From DASZIT01 sp052143315 (GTDB lineage: Bacteria; Actinomycetota; Acidimicrobiia; Acidimicrobiales; RAAP-2): a DNA stretch of 46,318 nt. The DNA lies in NCBI GenBank assembly GCA_052143315.1, contig JBKQTE010000011.1:1-46318 (forward strand). The letters are read 5' to 3'. The position numbers and the translations under genes were made by a program. How positions within the stretch are numbered: position 1 is the stretch's first letter; the number at the start of each line of letters is the position of its first letter. Shown one piece after another: positions 30,821 to 40,045 of the stretch. Below the pieces are notes generated by a model. That model was given only the letters and a program-made list of their open reading frames with translations. It was not told where the DNA came from and did not search any database.

Positions 30821-32028
30821 CTCAGGACGACCGGAACCGTGCGGGGTCCCCGGACTTGGCCACCGGACCAGGTGACGTCTGCGCCAGCCTCGAGGGCAAA
30901 TCGCGGGATGACTCGGAGCCACTCTTCCAGTGCGACCTGCAACTCCATGCGGGCAAGGTTCGAGCCAGCACAGCGATGTATGCCCGATCCGAACGCCAGG
31001 TGTCGATTCCGCACACGGTCCAGAAGCACCGAATCAGGATCGTCGAACGCTCCAGGATCGCGATTGGCGGCGGGGAAGTTCAGCAGGACCTTGTCCCCCT
31101 TCTTCATCGGGCAACCGCCGAACTCCACGTCCTCCATCACCAGGCGGGCCATGGTGACCGGTGAGTACGCCCGCAGGAGCTCCTCGACCGCCAGCGGCAT
31201 GAGCTCGGGCTCGGTACGGAGGCGCTCTTGGTCCTCGGGGTGCCTGGCCAGGTGCCAGAGGGAGGAGCCGACCGCGCTCCAGGTCGTATCGACGCCGGCG
31301 ATGAGAACCAGGGCGGCCATCCCCAGAACGATGGTGTCATCCAGCGGCTTGCCGTCCACGTTGGTTGTGAGGAGCGTGCTGAAGAGATCGTCGCCCGGTT
31401 CCTTGCGCCGGTTCTCGAGCTCCGTCAGGAAGTAGCCGAGCAGGGCCGCCACTCCTCGATTGCGGCGCTCGGGGTCGTCCCCGCAGTCGAGGATGTCCCG
31501 TACCCAGGACGTGAATGAGTCCGACAGGCCTGCCGGTACGCCCAGCACATGGGCGATGACCCGGACCGGGATGTGCCGCGCATAGTCAGATGCTCCGTCA
31601 CACCGACCCGAGGCCGCCAGACCGGTGGCGAGCTCATGGCAGAGATCCCGCGTCAGCGGGGCGATGCTGGCCACTCGTTGGTGGGAGAACCAAGGAAGCA
31701 GGACCCGGCGTGTCCATGTGTGAAGCGGTGGATCAGCCGAAATCGGAGGTACCCCGAACTCAGGTGGCGATCCGCCACCGGATGCGTCAAGCTCCGTAGG
31801 GATGACCGCTGGATCGGTCGAGCTGAAGTGCTCGACATCGTGGGCGATGGACGTGACATCGTCGTACCGGGTCGGCAGCCAATTGCTGCCCCGGCGGTCG
31901 GTGTGCGCAATCGGACAGCGCGCTCGGAGATCGCTCCAGATACCGAAGGGATCTGTCAGATAGGCCGGGTCGAGCACATCGAAGTCCGTGGCCCAGTCAG
32001 TGACCGCGGCTGGTTGCCTTGGTTCCAT
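30817..32028 (-). CDS. Cytochrome P450 monooxygenase
   Basis: A 403-residue soluble bacterial P450. The I-helix oxygen-binding motif is 'AGVDTT', the K-helix ExxR is 'EELLR', the PERF-like region follows, and the heme loop is 'FGSGIHRCAGSNLA' with ligand C353. The sequence style ('PPLHTWTRRVLLPWFS', 'MKKGDKVLLNFPAANRDPGAF') resembles CYP families of actinobacteria that hydroxylate fatty acids, terpenoids or steroids; I cannot name the family. GGGAGA lies upstream of ATG 32028. It is followed by its ferredoxin with a 4-nt overlap and preceded by an acyl-CoA synthetase 55 bp away, suggesting oxidation of a substrate that is then handled as a CoA ester. Confidence 0.93.
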   Translation of the reverse strand: MEPRQPAAVTDWATDFDVLDPAYLTDPFGIWSDLRARCPIAHTDRRGSNWLPTRYDDVTSIAHDVEHFSSTDPAVIPTELDASGGGSPPEFGVPPISADPPLHTWTRRVLLPWFSHQRVASIAPLTRDLCHELATGLAASGRCDGASDYARHIPVRVIAHVLGVPAGLSDSFTSWVRDILDCGDDPERRNRGVAALLGYFLTELENRRKEPGDDLFSTLLTTNVDGKPLDDTIVLGMAALVLIAGVDTTWSAVGSSLWHLARHPEDQERLRTEPELMPLAVEELLRAYSPVTMARLVMEDVEFGGCPMKKGDKVLLNFPAANRDPGAFDDPDSVLLDRVRNRHLAFGSGIHRCAGSNLARMELQVALEEWLRVIPRFALEAGADVTWSGGQVRGPRTVPVVLR

Positions 32029-32083
32029 ATCATGTCTCCCTGGTAGAGGAATTCATCGCCGTCGCAGCCATCGAACGTCGAGC

Positions 32084-33715
32084 TCAACATGAGCTGTCGG
32101 CCACCTTGTGCGCCCAGGCGTAGTCGGCCTTTCCGGCTGGACTGCGCTCCACCTTTGGAACTCTGATGATTGCTTTGGGGAGCTTGAAGTGAGCGACGTA
32201 CGCACCGGTGCCTTCGAGCACTTCGGAGTCGGACACCACGACACCAGGTGAGAGCTGAATAACGGCCACCACCTCTTGGCCCCAGCGTTCGCTCGAGCGC
32301 CCGATGACGATGGCGTCTTCGACTCCAGGGACGTTGACGAGGGCTCGTTCCACCTCCTCCGCAAAGATCTTCTCGCCGCCGGAATTGATGGTCACGGAAT
32401 CTCGGCCGAGCAGCTCGACCAAGCCGTCTGCTCGGAGCCGGGCCCGATCGCCGGGCACGGACCACCGAATACCGTCGATGGCCTGAAACGTGAGCTCGGT
32501 CTTCCTCTGATCACCGAGGTAGCCGAGCGGGATCCTGCCGGACTTGGCCAACCAGCCGATTTCACGGTCTCCCGGCTCGAGCCGCCGTCCTTCCTCGATG
32601 TTGAGAACGGCGACGTCGTGCCGGCGCTCGAAGACGCCGTACTCGGGACTGGAGACGGAGGTGCTGACCTGACTGAGGGCGCTACCCGTCTCCGACGATC
32701 CCGCCAGGTCGACGACTAGCGCCTGCGGGAGAGCTCCCAGCAGGCGGCGCTTCGTCTCGGGTGTCGTGACGGCGCCGCCAAGGCTGACCACCCGCAGGGA
32801 CGTGGCGTCGTATGAGCCTGATTCGAGCTCGGCGATGAGTGGACGGGCGAACGCCTCGCCGACGAGCAGTGTCGCTCCCACCCGCTCCCTTTCCACCGTG
32901 GTCCAGAAGTCTGCAGCATCGAGACGGTCGACCACATCGTTGATCACGACTGTCCCGCCGTTGAAGAGGCAGCGCAACCCGAGCCAGTGGGCTGCGCCGT
33001 GCATGAACGGTGCGATCGGCAGCACCCGCCAGTCGAAGTCAACGGCAGCGGCACCGATGGTCACGAGATCGGCATCGGCGTCGAAGCGATCACCTCCGAG
33101 TGCGGCCACCCAGATGTCGGCCTGGCGCCACAGGGTGCCCTTGGGCATACCAGTGGTGCCCCCGGTGTAGAGGAGATAGAGGTCGTCAGGGGAGTGATCG
33201 GAGAAGGGATCAACTGGCTCGGCTTCCTCGATCGCAGTGTCGTAGTCCAGTGCTCCCGGTAGGAGCGGCGCACCGCTCTCGTCGGCGACCTGAAGGAGCA
33301 ACGGAGACCGCCGCAAGCGAGGAAGCACCTCGGCGACGGTTGCGGCGAAGCGGGCATGGTAGATGAGTGCGGATGCCTGAGCGTCATCGAGGAGGTACGC
33401 CAGCTCCTCGGCCATGTAGCGATAGTTGATATTGAACGGGGCCACTCTGGCCGCATAGCAACCAAGCGACGCCTCCAGATACTCCGGTCCGTTCAGGAGG
33501 TACAGCCCAACGGTGTCCTGCCCGGTCTCCCAGTTGGACAGCCCTGGGCGTTCCTGGTGGATACGCAGACCGGCGCCGTTGAGCACGGCTGCCAGGCGAC
33601 CGGCCCGGGTGGCAAGTTCGTCGTAGGTCAGGCGACGATCCCGCCACACGATGGCCTCTTGCTCTCCGATCGCCGAAGTTACCGCCTCGAAGATTCGCCA
33701 CAGGTTCTGCTCCAC
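32084..33715 (-). CDS. Acyl-CoA synthetase (AMP-dependent, FadD-like)
   Basis: 543 residues from GTG 33715. The ATP/AMP-binding signature is Y183-T-G-G-T-T-G-M-P-K-G193. Adenylation motifs continue with 'RVVSLGGAVTTPETK', 'DLAGSSETG', 'GDRARLRADGLVELLGRDS' (in parts) and 'INSGGEKIFAEEVE', and the catalytic lysine K529 sits in 'PAGKADYAW'. This is the layout of long-chain or steroid-acid CoA ligases that make acyl-AMP and then acyl-CoA. It is the first gene of the leftward operon with P450 and ferredoxin, divergent from the tandem-TetR regulator. The open frame upstream of the GTG is not coding-like and crosses the regulator gene. No strong ribosome-binding site is visible. Confidence 0.9.
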   Translation of the reverse strand: MEQNLWRIFEAVTSAIGEQEAIVWRDRRLTYDELATRAGRLAAVLNGAGLRIHQERPGLSNWETGQDTVGLYLLNGPEYLEASLGCYAARVAPFNINYRYMAEELAYLLDDAQASALIYHARFAATVAEVLPRLRRSPLLLQVADESGAPLLPGALDYDTAIEEAEPVDPFSDHSPDDLYLLYTGGTTGMPKGTLWRQADIWVAALGGDRFDADADLVTIGAAAVDFDWRVLPIAPFMHGAAHWLGLRCLFNGGTVVINDVVDRLDAADFWTTVERERVGATLLVGEAFARPLIAELESGSYDATSLRVVSLGGAVTTPETKRRLLGALPQALVVDLAGSSETGSALSQVSTSVSSPEYGVFERRHDVAVLNIEEGRRLEPGDREIGWLAKSGRIPLGYLGDQRKTELTFQAIDGIRWSVPGDRARLRADGLVELLGRDSVTINSGGEKIFAEEVERALVNVPGVEDAIVIGRSSERWGQEVVAVIQLSPGVVVSDSEVLEGTGAYVAHFKLPKAIIRVPKVERSPAGKADYAWAHKVADSSC

Positions 33716-33863
33716 GCGCTCATGTTGACAGAAAGTGCCCCGTAAGTAAACAATCGTTGGACAGGTCGAGGGCTCCACTTTGGCCAAGACCGAAGGCGGG
33801 CAGCGCGTGGCGCGGCAGGAGGGTGTCGCCTGGGCCGCCGTCTCTGTCTGAGAGGATCGCCAT

Positions 33864-35030
33864 ATGCCTGCAGACGACGTCGACATCCAACGGCGACCTC
33901 GCGACCGCAAGTCGAGCATCCTGGCCGCCGCCGCCGACCTGTTCGCCGCCGGAGGGTTCTCGGCGGTAGGGATCGATGAGATCGGCGAACGGGTCGGGAT
34001 CACCGGCCCCGCCATCTATCGCCACTTCAAGGGCAAGGACGCTCTGCTGGGCGCCGTCCTCCTCGATGTGGTCACTGCTTACGAGGTAGACGACGCGGCC
34101 CTCGAAGAAGGGCTGCATCGGGTGGTTGCTGATGCCGTGACAACTGCGCTCGATCACCCGTCGGGTCTGGCCACGTATGTACATGAGCGGCGTCGGCTTG
34201 CCGGAGACGACCGCCGCCCCGTGGCTGCGGCCGAGAAGAGGCTCCGTCAACAGTGGCACCGCGCCATCGGGGCCGCGCAGCCGGAGCTCTCCGAACCGGA
34301 GATTGGCGCCAGATTCGCCGCCATGCTGGCCGCGCTGAGCGCGGTGGCACTGCGACCGGCGACCGTCGTCCGTCCGCAGCTCGACAGACTTCTCACGGAG
34401 GCGCTCCTGGCCATGTTGCTGGCTCCCACCTCCGAGTCGGGGCCGACTCCGAAATCCGGCGACGCCTGGTCACCGCCGCATTCTCGGGCTGAAGCGATCC
34501 TCAGTTGCGCCTTGGCACTGTTTCACCAGCGAGGGTTCCACGGAGTCGGAATTGACGATATCGGCGAGGCGGCCGGCATCTCCGGACCGACGGTCTACTT
34601 CTACTACGAGAGCAAGCTTGACATCCTGATGGGGGCCTTCGATCGGGCCGGCGCCCGGGTCAGCGCCGGTGCGCACGACGCGCTCACGGGCGCCAGCTCC
34701 GCCACCGACGCGCTGGCCCGGCTGATTGCGTCCTACCTCGAGGTGGTCAACGACAACGTCGACCTCATCGCCGTAACGAGCCGGGAATTCGGAGTCCTCC
34801 CCGAGGCGGACCGGTCCAATCGTTCCCGACTCCGCCGCCAGGTGAGGGACACCTGGGTCGCGGTCCTGCGCGAACTGCGCCCCGGACTCGGCGAGGGAGC
34901 GGCTCGTACGCTGGTTGCCGGCGTCTTTCCCCTGATGATCCAGCTCAGCCACCATGGGATCCAGCCCACCGAAGCGGCACCTCTCGCCTCGGCGTTCCTG
35001 CTCGGGGAGGCCGAGTCGGCTATAAGTTAA
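33864..35030 (+). CDS. Tandem TetR-family regulator (two TetR units in one chain)
   Basis: A 388-residue protein made of two complete TetR-like units. Unit 1 has its DNA-binding domain at about 15-62 ('SILAAAADLFAAGGFSAVGIDEIGERVGITGPAIYRHF' in parts) and a ligand domain to about 190. Unit 2 starts near 206 ('AEAILSCALALFHQRGFHGVGIDDIGEAAGISGPTVYFYY' in parts) and runs to the end. TetR proteins normally work as homodimers, so this fused form may act as an internal pseudo-dimer. AGAGGA lies eight bases before the ATG. It diverges from the acyl-CoA synthetase operon (148-bp gap containing the near-palindrome AACAATCGTT at 33751-33760) and precedes the thiolase gene, so it probably controls both. 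Confidence 0.88.
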   Translation: MPADDVDIQRRPRDRKSSILAAAADLFAAGGFSAVGIDEIGERVGITGPAIYRHFKGKDALLGAVLLDVVTAYEVDDAALEEGLHRVVADAVTTALDHPSGLATYVHERRRLAGDDRRPVAAAEKRLRQQWHRAIGAAQPELSEPEIGARFAAMLAALSAVALRPATVVRPQLDRLLTEALLAMLLAPTSESGPTPKSGDAWSPPHSRAEAILSCALALFHQRGFHGVGIDDIGEAAGISGPTVYFYYESKLDILMGAFDRAGARVSAGAHDALTGASSATDALARLIASYLEVVNDNVDLIAVTSREFGVLPEADRSNRSRLRRQVRDTWVAVLRELRPGLGEGAARTLVAGVFPLMIQLSHHGIQPTEAAPLASAFLLGEAESAIS

Positions 35031-35037
35031 CTTGCGT

Positions 35038-35066
35038 TTGACAGGGTTCGGTGGGGTGTCTACCCT
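35038..35066 (+). promoter_or_regulatory. Promoter of the thiolase gene
   Basis: TTGACA (35038-35043) and TACCCT (35061-35066) are 17 bases apart. Just upstream is AAGTTAACTT, a perfect 10-bp palindrome at about 35024-35033 that includes the end of the regulator gene and could be an operator. The thiolase start lies about 60 bases downstream of the predicted transcription start. Confidence 0.6.
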
Positions 35067-35134
35067 GTGGACCACTGTTCGAACAGGGCGCCCCCATCAA
35101 GAGGTCGCTCGTCCGGATCTGCCGAGGAGGCCAC

Positions 35135-36331
35135 GTGGGAGAACGCACATTCGTGATCGGCGTCGGAATGACCAAGTTCGAGAAGCCCGGCTCCAGAGAG
35201 TGGGACTACCCCGACATGGCCAGAGAGGCCGGAGAGAAGGCTCTCGCTGACGCTGGTATCGGCTACGGCGAAGTGGAGCAGGCCTTCGTTGGCTACTGCT
35301 ACGGCGACTCGACGTCTGGTCAACGGGCCCTCTACGAGCTGGGCCTCACCGGCATCCCTGCCATCAACGTGAACAACAACTGCTCCACCGGTTCGTCGGC
35401 GCTCTACCTGGGCAGGCAGTTCATCCGAGGTGGTCTGGCGGACTGCGTACTGGCGCTCGGCTTCGAAAAGATGGAAAAGGGCAGCCTCGGAGTCAAGTTC
35501 ACCGATCGAACGATGCCCCTGGACAACCATTTCTTGGACATGAAAGAGCGACGAGGCATAGCGAAGGCCCCCCCGGCGGCTCAGATCTTCGGCAATGCTG
35601 GACGTGAGTACATGGAGCGCTACGGCGTTACGGCGGAGACCTTCGCCAAGATCGGCGAGAAGAACCATCGACACTCGGTCAACAACCCTTACTCGCAGTT
35701 CCAGGACCAGTACTCGCTTCAGGACATCCTCGCTGCGCCGATGGTGTTTGATCCGCTGACAAAGCTGCAGTGCTGTCCGACATCGGACGGTGGCGGGGCG
35801 GCGATCATCGCCTCGGAGCGTTTCGTCCGGAGCCACGGATTGATGGAGTCCGCGGTGGAGGTCGTGGGCCAGGCCATGACCACCGACTTCGAGTCGACGT
35901 TCGGCGGCAGCGACATGAACGTCGCCGGCTTGCAGATGACCCGAGCCGCGGCTCAGGCCGCCTATGAGGAATCTGGCCTCGGCCCGGAGGATGCTCAGGT
36001 CGTCGAGCTCCATGACTGCTTCAGCGCCAACGAGCTACTCACCTACGAGGGACTGGGTCTCTCCGAAGAGGGCAAGGCCGGCGCGCTGATCGACGAGGGA
36101 GCGGTGACCTATGGCGGACGGTGGGTCGTCAATCCCTCGGGCGGACTCATCTCCAAGGGACATCCCCTCGGGGCCACCGGGCTCGCTCAGTGCGCGGAGT
36201 TGACCTGGCAGCTTCGAGGGAAGGCGGAGAAGCGGCAGGTGCCCGGCGCCAGTGTCGGAATCCAGCACAACCTCGGGCTGGGCGGTGCCGCCGTTGTCAC
36301 CGTCTATCGGAAGGACAAGGTGTCGGCGTGA
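35135..36331 (+). CDS. Thiolase, SCP2/lipid-transfer-protein type
   Basis: 398 residues from GTG 35135, which has GAGGAGG at good spacing; the frame extends upstream across the promoter and should not be used. Catalytic residues are C83 ('NNNCSTGSSAL'), H293 ('ELHDCFSANELLTYE') and H343 ('SKGHPLGATG'). The final cysteine of degradative thiolases is replaced by 'GIQHNLGLGGAAVV', as in the SCP-x/LTP group. That HDCFSANE block is characteristic of thiolases acting on branched or sterol side chains (SCP-x, mycobacterial Ltp proteins). With the FadD, P450 and acyl-CoA dehydrogenase nearby, beta-oxidation of a bulky or branched substrate is the likely role. Confidence 0.9.
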   Translation: MGERTFVIGVGMTKFEKPGSREWDYPDMAREAGEKALADAGIGYGEVEQAFVGYCYGDSTSGQRALYELGLTGIPAINVNNNCSTGSSALYLGRQFIRGGLADCVLALGFEKMEKGSLGVKFTDRTMPLDNHFLDMKERRGIAKAPPAAQIFGNAGREYMERYGVTAETFAKIGEKNHRHSVNNPYSQFQDQYSLQDILAAPMVFDPLTKLQCCPTSDGGGAAIIASERFVRSHGLMESAVEVVGQAMTTDFESTFGGSDMNVAGLQMTRAAAQAAYEESGLGPEDAQVVELHDCFSANELLTYEGLGLSEEGKAGALIDEGAVTYGGRWVVNPSGGLISKGHPLGATGLAQCAELTWQLRGKAEKRQVPGASVGIQHNLGLGGAAVVTVYRKDKVSA

Positions 36332-36480
36332 TGCTCGAGCATGGGGTGCCACGGGCCGGCTCGGGGCCTCGACCGTCCGCCGCACTTGCCTGCACACGGC
36401 AGTCCGGTGGGGTCGCCATCGATGGATCTGCCCGCTTGCTGGCCGCCAGCTGAGACGCCGACGAGCCGGTGGTTGGCGAC

Positions 36481-37698
36481 ATGGCAGAGCTGATCGCTAG
36501 GGACCAGTTCGAACAGGACGTGCGAACGTTCTTGGACGCCCACGCTCCGAGGCGGCCGAGGCAGGCGTTCGTCTGGGGCGAGGGCTCCGACTACGTCGGG
36601 TTGTTCCCTGAACGGTCCTTGGAGCAGGACCTGGCGGATCTGGAGGTGGCCCGCTCGTGGAAGACGACGGTGTTCGATGCCGGGTTCGGCTGGATCACCG
36701 GCCCCCCCGAGTACGGAGGTCGGGGCCTGGATCGCCACTATCAACGCGCCTACGATCTGATCGCTGCCGACTACAGGACTCCGTCGATGGCGGTCTATGG
36801 AATCGGGCTGGGCATGGTGGCGCCGACCATCCTTGCGCACGCCACGCCAGCGGTGAAGGCGTCCTGTCTCCTGCCGATGTATCGCGGAGACATCGTGGGC
36901 TGCCAGCTGTTCAGCGAGCCCGGGGCAGGATCGGACCTGGCCTCCCTTCAGACCAGGGCTGTGCGGGACGGCGACGAGTGGGTGGTCACCGGCCAGAAGG
37001 TCTGGACATCGGGAGCACATCTGGCCGACATCGGTGAGGTCATCTGCCGCACGGACACCGATCTGCCGAAGCACCGGGGTCTGACCGCCTTCGTCGTCAA
37101 TATGCATGCTCCGGGCGTGGAGGTGCGGCCGCTCCGTCAGATGACGGGGGGTGCCTCATTCAACGAGGTGTTCTTCACCGAGGTGCGGATTCCCGACTCC
37201 TATCGTCTGGGCGATGTGAATGGTGGTTGGACGGTGGCGCTGACCACGCTCATGAACGAGCGGGCGGTGGTCGGCGGCGGCGGCGGGCTCGGCGTGCGGA
37301 TGAGCATGCGCCTGGCGGAGCTGGCCCGAGCCGTGGGGCGTTCCGACGAACCGCTCGTCCGCCAACAGCTGGCCAACATCATCATCAATGAACGGGTGTC
37401 TCGATACACCAACCTGCGTGCCATGGCCAAGATCGCCGTTGGCCAGCTGCCTGGACCCGAGATGTCGATCGCCAAGCTGGCGACAACCACCAACATGACC
37501 CGCATCAGCCAGTTGGTCTCCGCGCTCCTCGGCCCTGCGCTGATCGCCGACACCGGAGCATGGGGTACGTACGCATGGTCCGAGTTCCTACTCGGGGCCC
37601 CCGGCATGCGCGTGGCGGGCGGAACCGACGAGGTCATGCGGAACATCATCGGCGAACGGGTGCTCGGTCTCCCGAAGGAGCCGGGTCCCAAGCGGTGA
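36481..37698 (+). CDS. Acyl-CoA dehydrogenase
   Basis: 405 residues from ATG 36481 (a GTG at 36469 would add four). The FAD/substrate motifs are 'CQLFSEPGAGSDLASLQTRAVRDGDEWVVTGQKVWTSG' (in parts), 'FNEVFFTEVRIPDSY' and the C-terminal 'VAGGTDEVMRNIIGERVLGLP'. The fold is the standard three-domain ACAD of the FadE type used for CoA-ester beta-oxidation. The position of the catalytic glutamate could not be fixed without an alignment; several actinobacterial steroid-degrading ACADs work as heteromers in which one partner lacks it. It follows the thiolase by about 150 bp with no gene between and is convergent with the YceI-like gene. Confidence 0.88.
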   Translation: MAELIARDQFEQDVRTFLDAHAPRRPRQAFVWGEGSDYVGLFPERSLEQDLADLEVARSWKTTVFDAGFGWITGPPEYGGRGLDRHYQRAYDLIAADYRTPSMAVYGIGLGMVAPTILAHATPAVKASCLLPMYRGDIVGCQLFSEPGAGSDLASLQTRAVRDGDEWVVTGQKVWTSGAHLADIGEVICRTDTDLPKHRGLTAFVVNMHAPGVEVRPLRQMTGGASFNEVFFTEVRIPDSYRLGDVNGGWTVALTTLMNERAVVGGGGGLGVRMSMRLAELARAVGRSDEPLVRQQLANIIINERVSRYTNLRAMAKIAVGQLPGPEMSIAKLATTTNMTRISQLVSALLGPALIADTGAWGTYAWSEFLLGAPGMRVAGGTDEVMRNIIGERVLGLPKEPGPKR

Positions 37699-37738
37699 TG
37701 CCTGCTCGAGGGCCATCTGTCGACTGGCTCTCAGGCGG

Positions 37739-38593
37739 TCAGCTGCCCTTCGGAATGGTGAGCGGAGGCACCGTGGTGGATGGAACCGTGACGGCCGATG
37801 GTGGCCCGCCCTGGGAACCGCTTGATCCCGAGGTCGACCCACCGGACACCGCGGCATTTCCGGCACCCTGGGTCAGATGGAGCAACGCCTCGAGTGTGCC
37901 CGTGGAGGCGGTTGTGACGAAGCCGCCGATACTCGGGTTGGCGATGTTCCACGATGAGAACTGGATCGGAATGTCGGCCAGCACATCGATCCCTCCGGCG
38001 GTGCGTTCGGCAGATACCGTGAAGCTCACGGAATTCGTCACGCCGTGCATGGTGAGATCTCCCGTAGCCGGGTAGGTTGCCGTCGCACCTATGGCTGGGA
38101 TCGTGCGGAGATCGATGGGCGCGGAGATCCGCAAGGCGGCTGTCGGGTACTGAGCGACGTCCATGATCCGGCCGTCGAAGCTGGCGTTTCGCTCGCTCTG
38201 GTCACTCACCACCGATGCCATCTCCACGGTGAAGCTGCCCGTGGTCACCGTGGTCCCCGAGATGGTGATCGAGCCGGAGACCCCGGTGCCCCGGCCCACC
38301 GCCGTCGTGTGCTGGCCGATGGGTACCTCGGCGACCCGGTAACCGACGACCGAACCGGTGCCCACGTTCCACGTCCCGACCACGGAACCGGCCGAACCCT
38401 GGGCGGTGGTGGAGGCGCCTCCTGCCACGGTGCTCTTCGTGGTCCCTGGCAGGGTGAGCTTGGCCGGTGCGGAGCCCTCGATGAAGTGGATGTAGATGAA
38501 CGGGATCGCCACGGCCAGCACGACAGCCAAGGCGACTGCTCCGATGATCCACCGTCGCACTCGGTGTCGGCGTGGGCTTCCGTCCTCTGGCAT
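37739..38593 (-). CDS. YceI-like domain protein, membrane-anchored
   Basis: A 284-residue protein with one N-terminal transmembrane helix (about 15-36) after a short basic cytoplasmic segment, then a low-complexity linker and a YceI-like lipocalin barrel (about 70-240: 'GTWNVGTGSVVGYRVAE', 'ASVVSDQSERNASFDGRIMDVAQYP', 'GDLTMHGVTNSVSFTV'). The tail is rich in Ser, Gly and Pro ('SGGSTSGSSGSQGG'). YceI-like proteins bind isoprenoids or other lipids, and this one would face the outside. GGAGG precedes the ATG. It reads toward the acyl-CoA dehydrogenase gene and appears to be a single transcription unit. Confidence 0.85.
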   Translation of the reverse strand: MPEDGSPRRHRVRRWIIGAVALAVVLAVAIPFIYIHFIEGSAPAKLTLPGTTKSTVAGGASTTAQGSAGSVVGTWNVGTGSVVGYRVAEVPIGQHTTAVGRGTGVSGSITISGTTVTTGSFTVEMASVVSDQSERNASFDGRIMDVAQYPTAALRISAPIDLRTIPAIGATATYPATGDLTMHGVTNSVSFTVSAERTAGGIDVLADIPIQFSSWNIANPSIGGFVTTASTGTLEALLHLTQGAGNAAVSGGSTSGSSGSQGGPPSAVTVPSTTVPPLTIPKGS

Positions 38594-38929
38594 GGCTGCC
38601 TCCAGTTGCAGTTCTCCGAGACGATCCCGAAACCCAACGCGAGGTGCACGGTGTGGTGGGGTCGTCTGTCCGGCGTGCCGGCTGGTGGACGCCGATTACC
38701 AGGACGTTACCGGGCACCGTTTGGGCTGTGGTCATGCACCATATCCCGCTCGGCACTGTCGACAGCTCCTTGTCCGTGCCGCGGCGATCCAAGCAGGTCT
38801 CACCGGCGTGTATCCGTCGAGACCGGTGCTGGACGTAGAGCACGCCGGGCCATTTCGCCCCATACCCAACGGTCGGTCCCATGGCTATCCTTGGACGGGC
38901 AGAGACACCTCATTGACGGAAGGTTGAGC
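38594..38929. other. Divergent intergenic region (336 bp)
   Basis: The region lies between the divergent YceI-like and membrane-protein genes. Short frames exist on both strands, but none has a ribosome-binding site with coding-like composition. I see no clear promoter pair, palindrome or RNA structure beyond the GGAGG before the YceI start and an AAGG before ATG 38930. Confidence 0.4.
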
Positions 38930-39991
38930 ATGCACGGCGGCGGGAACGTTACTGTCCTACTGGTAGCTATCGGATACTTTGCCTGGGCCACTTGGGCGCG
39001 TTGGCGATTCATTGCGCTGCCAAATCGCTCCCATCTCCTCGCCGACCTCGAGGACATCGTTGCGCTCACCGCTCGAACGAGCACCGGCGTCGTCGACGAG
39101 GTGCGAAGTGATTCAGTGAAGGCTATCGAAAGCCTCCTTGGAATCGCTCCGGCAACTACCAAGTCGGTAGAGGACATGCTTCGCAATCCTGGTCTGTTCA
39201 AAGATTCAACGTGGTCCGGCTCGATCGAGGAGGAGGCGTTGTTCAGGATCTCCGCCGCCCAGGTGCACGTGCCGAACCTGCTTTCCGACGCCGAGGTGGT
39301 GGCCCGTCTGGTGGTCGTTCGCGGATGGCTGAGCGAGTACGGCGACAAGGCCGAATTCGTTGCCCTCGGGCAGCAGATCGACTCCGCCCTCGGCAAGCAG
39401 GGATCCCCTCCTTCGGTCATTCCTCGGCCCAACCGCCTGGTCCGGTATCTCACCGCTCTGTCGCAGTCGAAGAGCGCCGGTATCGCCGAAGTCAACGACC
39501 TCAATCGGACACTGCTGGGTCAAGCTCTCGTCCAGACCTATGCCACGCCCGGCTCGCCTACCGAATTGATCTGGCATCGGAAGACAGCCTTGATCCTCGT
39601 ATCGGGACTGACGACCATTGTCCTGTTGGCGTTCTTCGTCAATGCCGATCTCATCCTGCTGTTCGGCGCCGTCGGTGGACTGCTCCAACGTCTGTGGCAA
39701 CTCGTCTATGAGCGAGACGAGAGGAACACGAACCCACTCTACTGGTCAACGCTCTTCCTGGCCCCGGTGGCAGGTGCCCTCGCTGCCGTAGGCGGCCTCT
39801 ACCTCATCAGCTTCCTCAATATCACCAATATCCTCGGAACATCCGTCAGCAAGTACGTTGGATTCGACAGTGCAGTGATCCATCATGTCGGCGCTGGCGA
39901 CGCTGGCGTGGCGTTCCTACTCGGCTTCTCCGCACAGCTGCTCGGAAAGCTGGCCGCACGATCCACGTCGGTTGTCGCTCCGGCGACTTGA
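38930..39991 (+). CDS. Membrane protein of unknown function
   Basis: 353 residues from ATG 38930. An N-terminal hydrophobic segment (about 5-22) is followed by a roughly 200-residue soluble helical region ('LLADLEDIVALTARTSTGVVDEV', 'SIEEEALFRISAAQVHVPNLLSDAEVVARL' in parts). Three C-terminal hydrophobic segments (about 225-255, 275-297 and 318-345) complete it. I do not recognise a family. The helical part contains an aspartate/glutamate-rich stretch but no nucleotide-binding motif. The open frame extends far upstream across the YceI gene and its promoter; the chosen ATG is the first with a plausible ribosome-binding site. Base composition is less GC-rich than the surroundings. Confidence 0.7.
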   Translation: MHGGGNVTVLLVAIGYFAWATWARWRFIALPNRSHLLADLEDIVALTARTSTGVVDEVRSDSVKAIESLLGIAPATTKSVEDMLRNPGLFKDSTWSGSIEEEALFRISAAQVHVPNLLSDAEVVARLVVVRGWLSEYGDKAEFVALGQQIDSALGKQGSPPSVIPRPNRLVRYLTALSQSKSAGIAEVNDLNRTLLGQALVQTYATPGSPTELIWHRKTALILVSGLTTIVLLAFFVNADLILLFGAVGGLLQRLWQLVYERDERNTNPLYWSTLFLAPVAGALAAVGGLYLISFLNITNILGTSVSKYVGFDSAVIHHVGAGDAGVAFLLGFSAQLLGKLAARSTSVVAPAT

Positions 39992-40045
39992 ACCAGTCGG
40001 TGCAGTGTCGAGGAACGTTCGGCTGTCAATTGCTACTGTCGCAAG

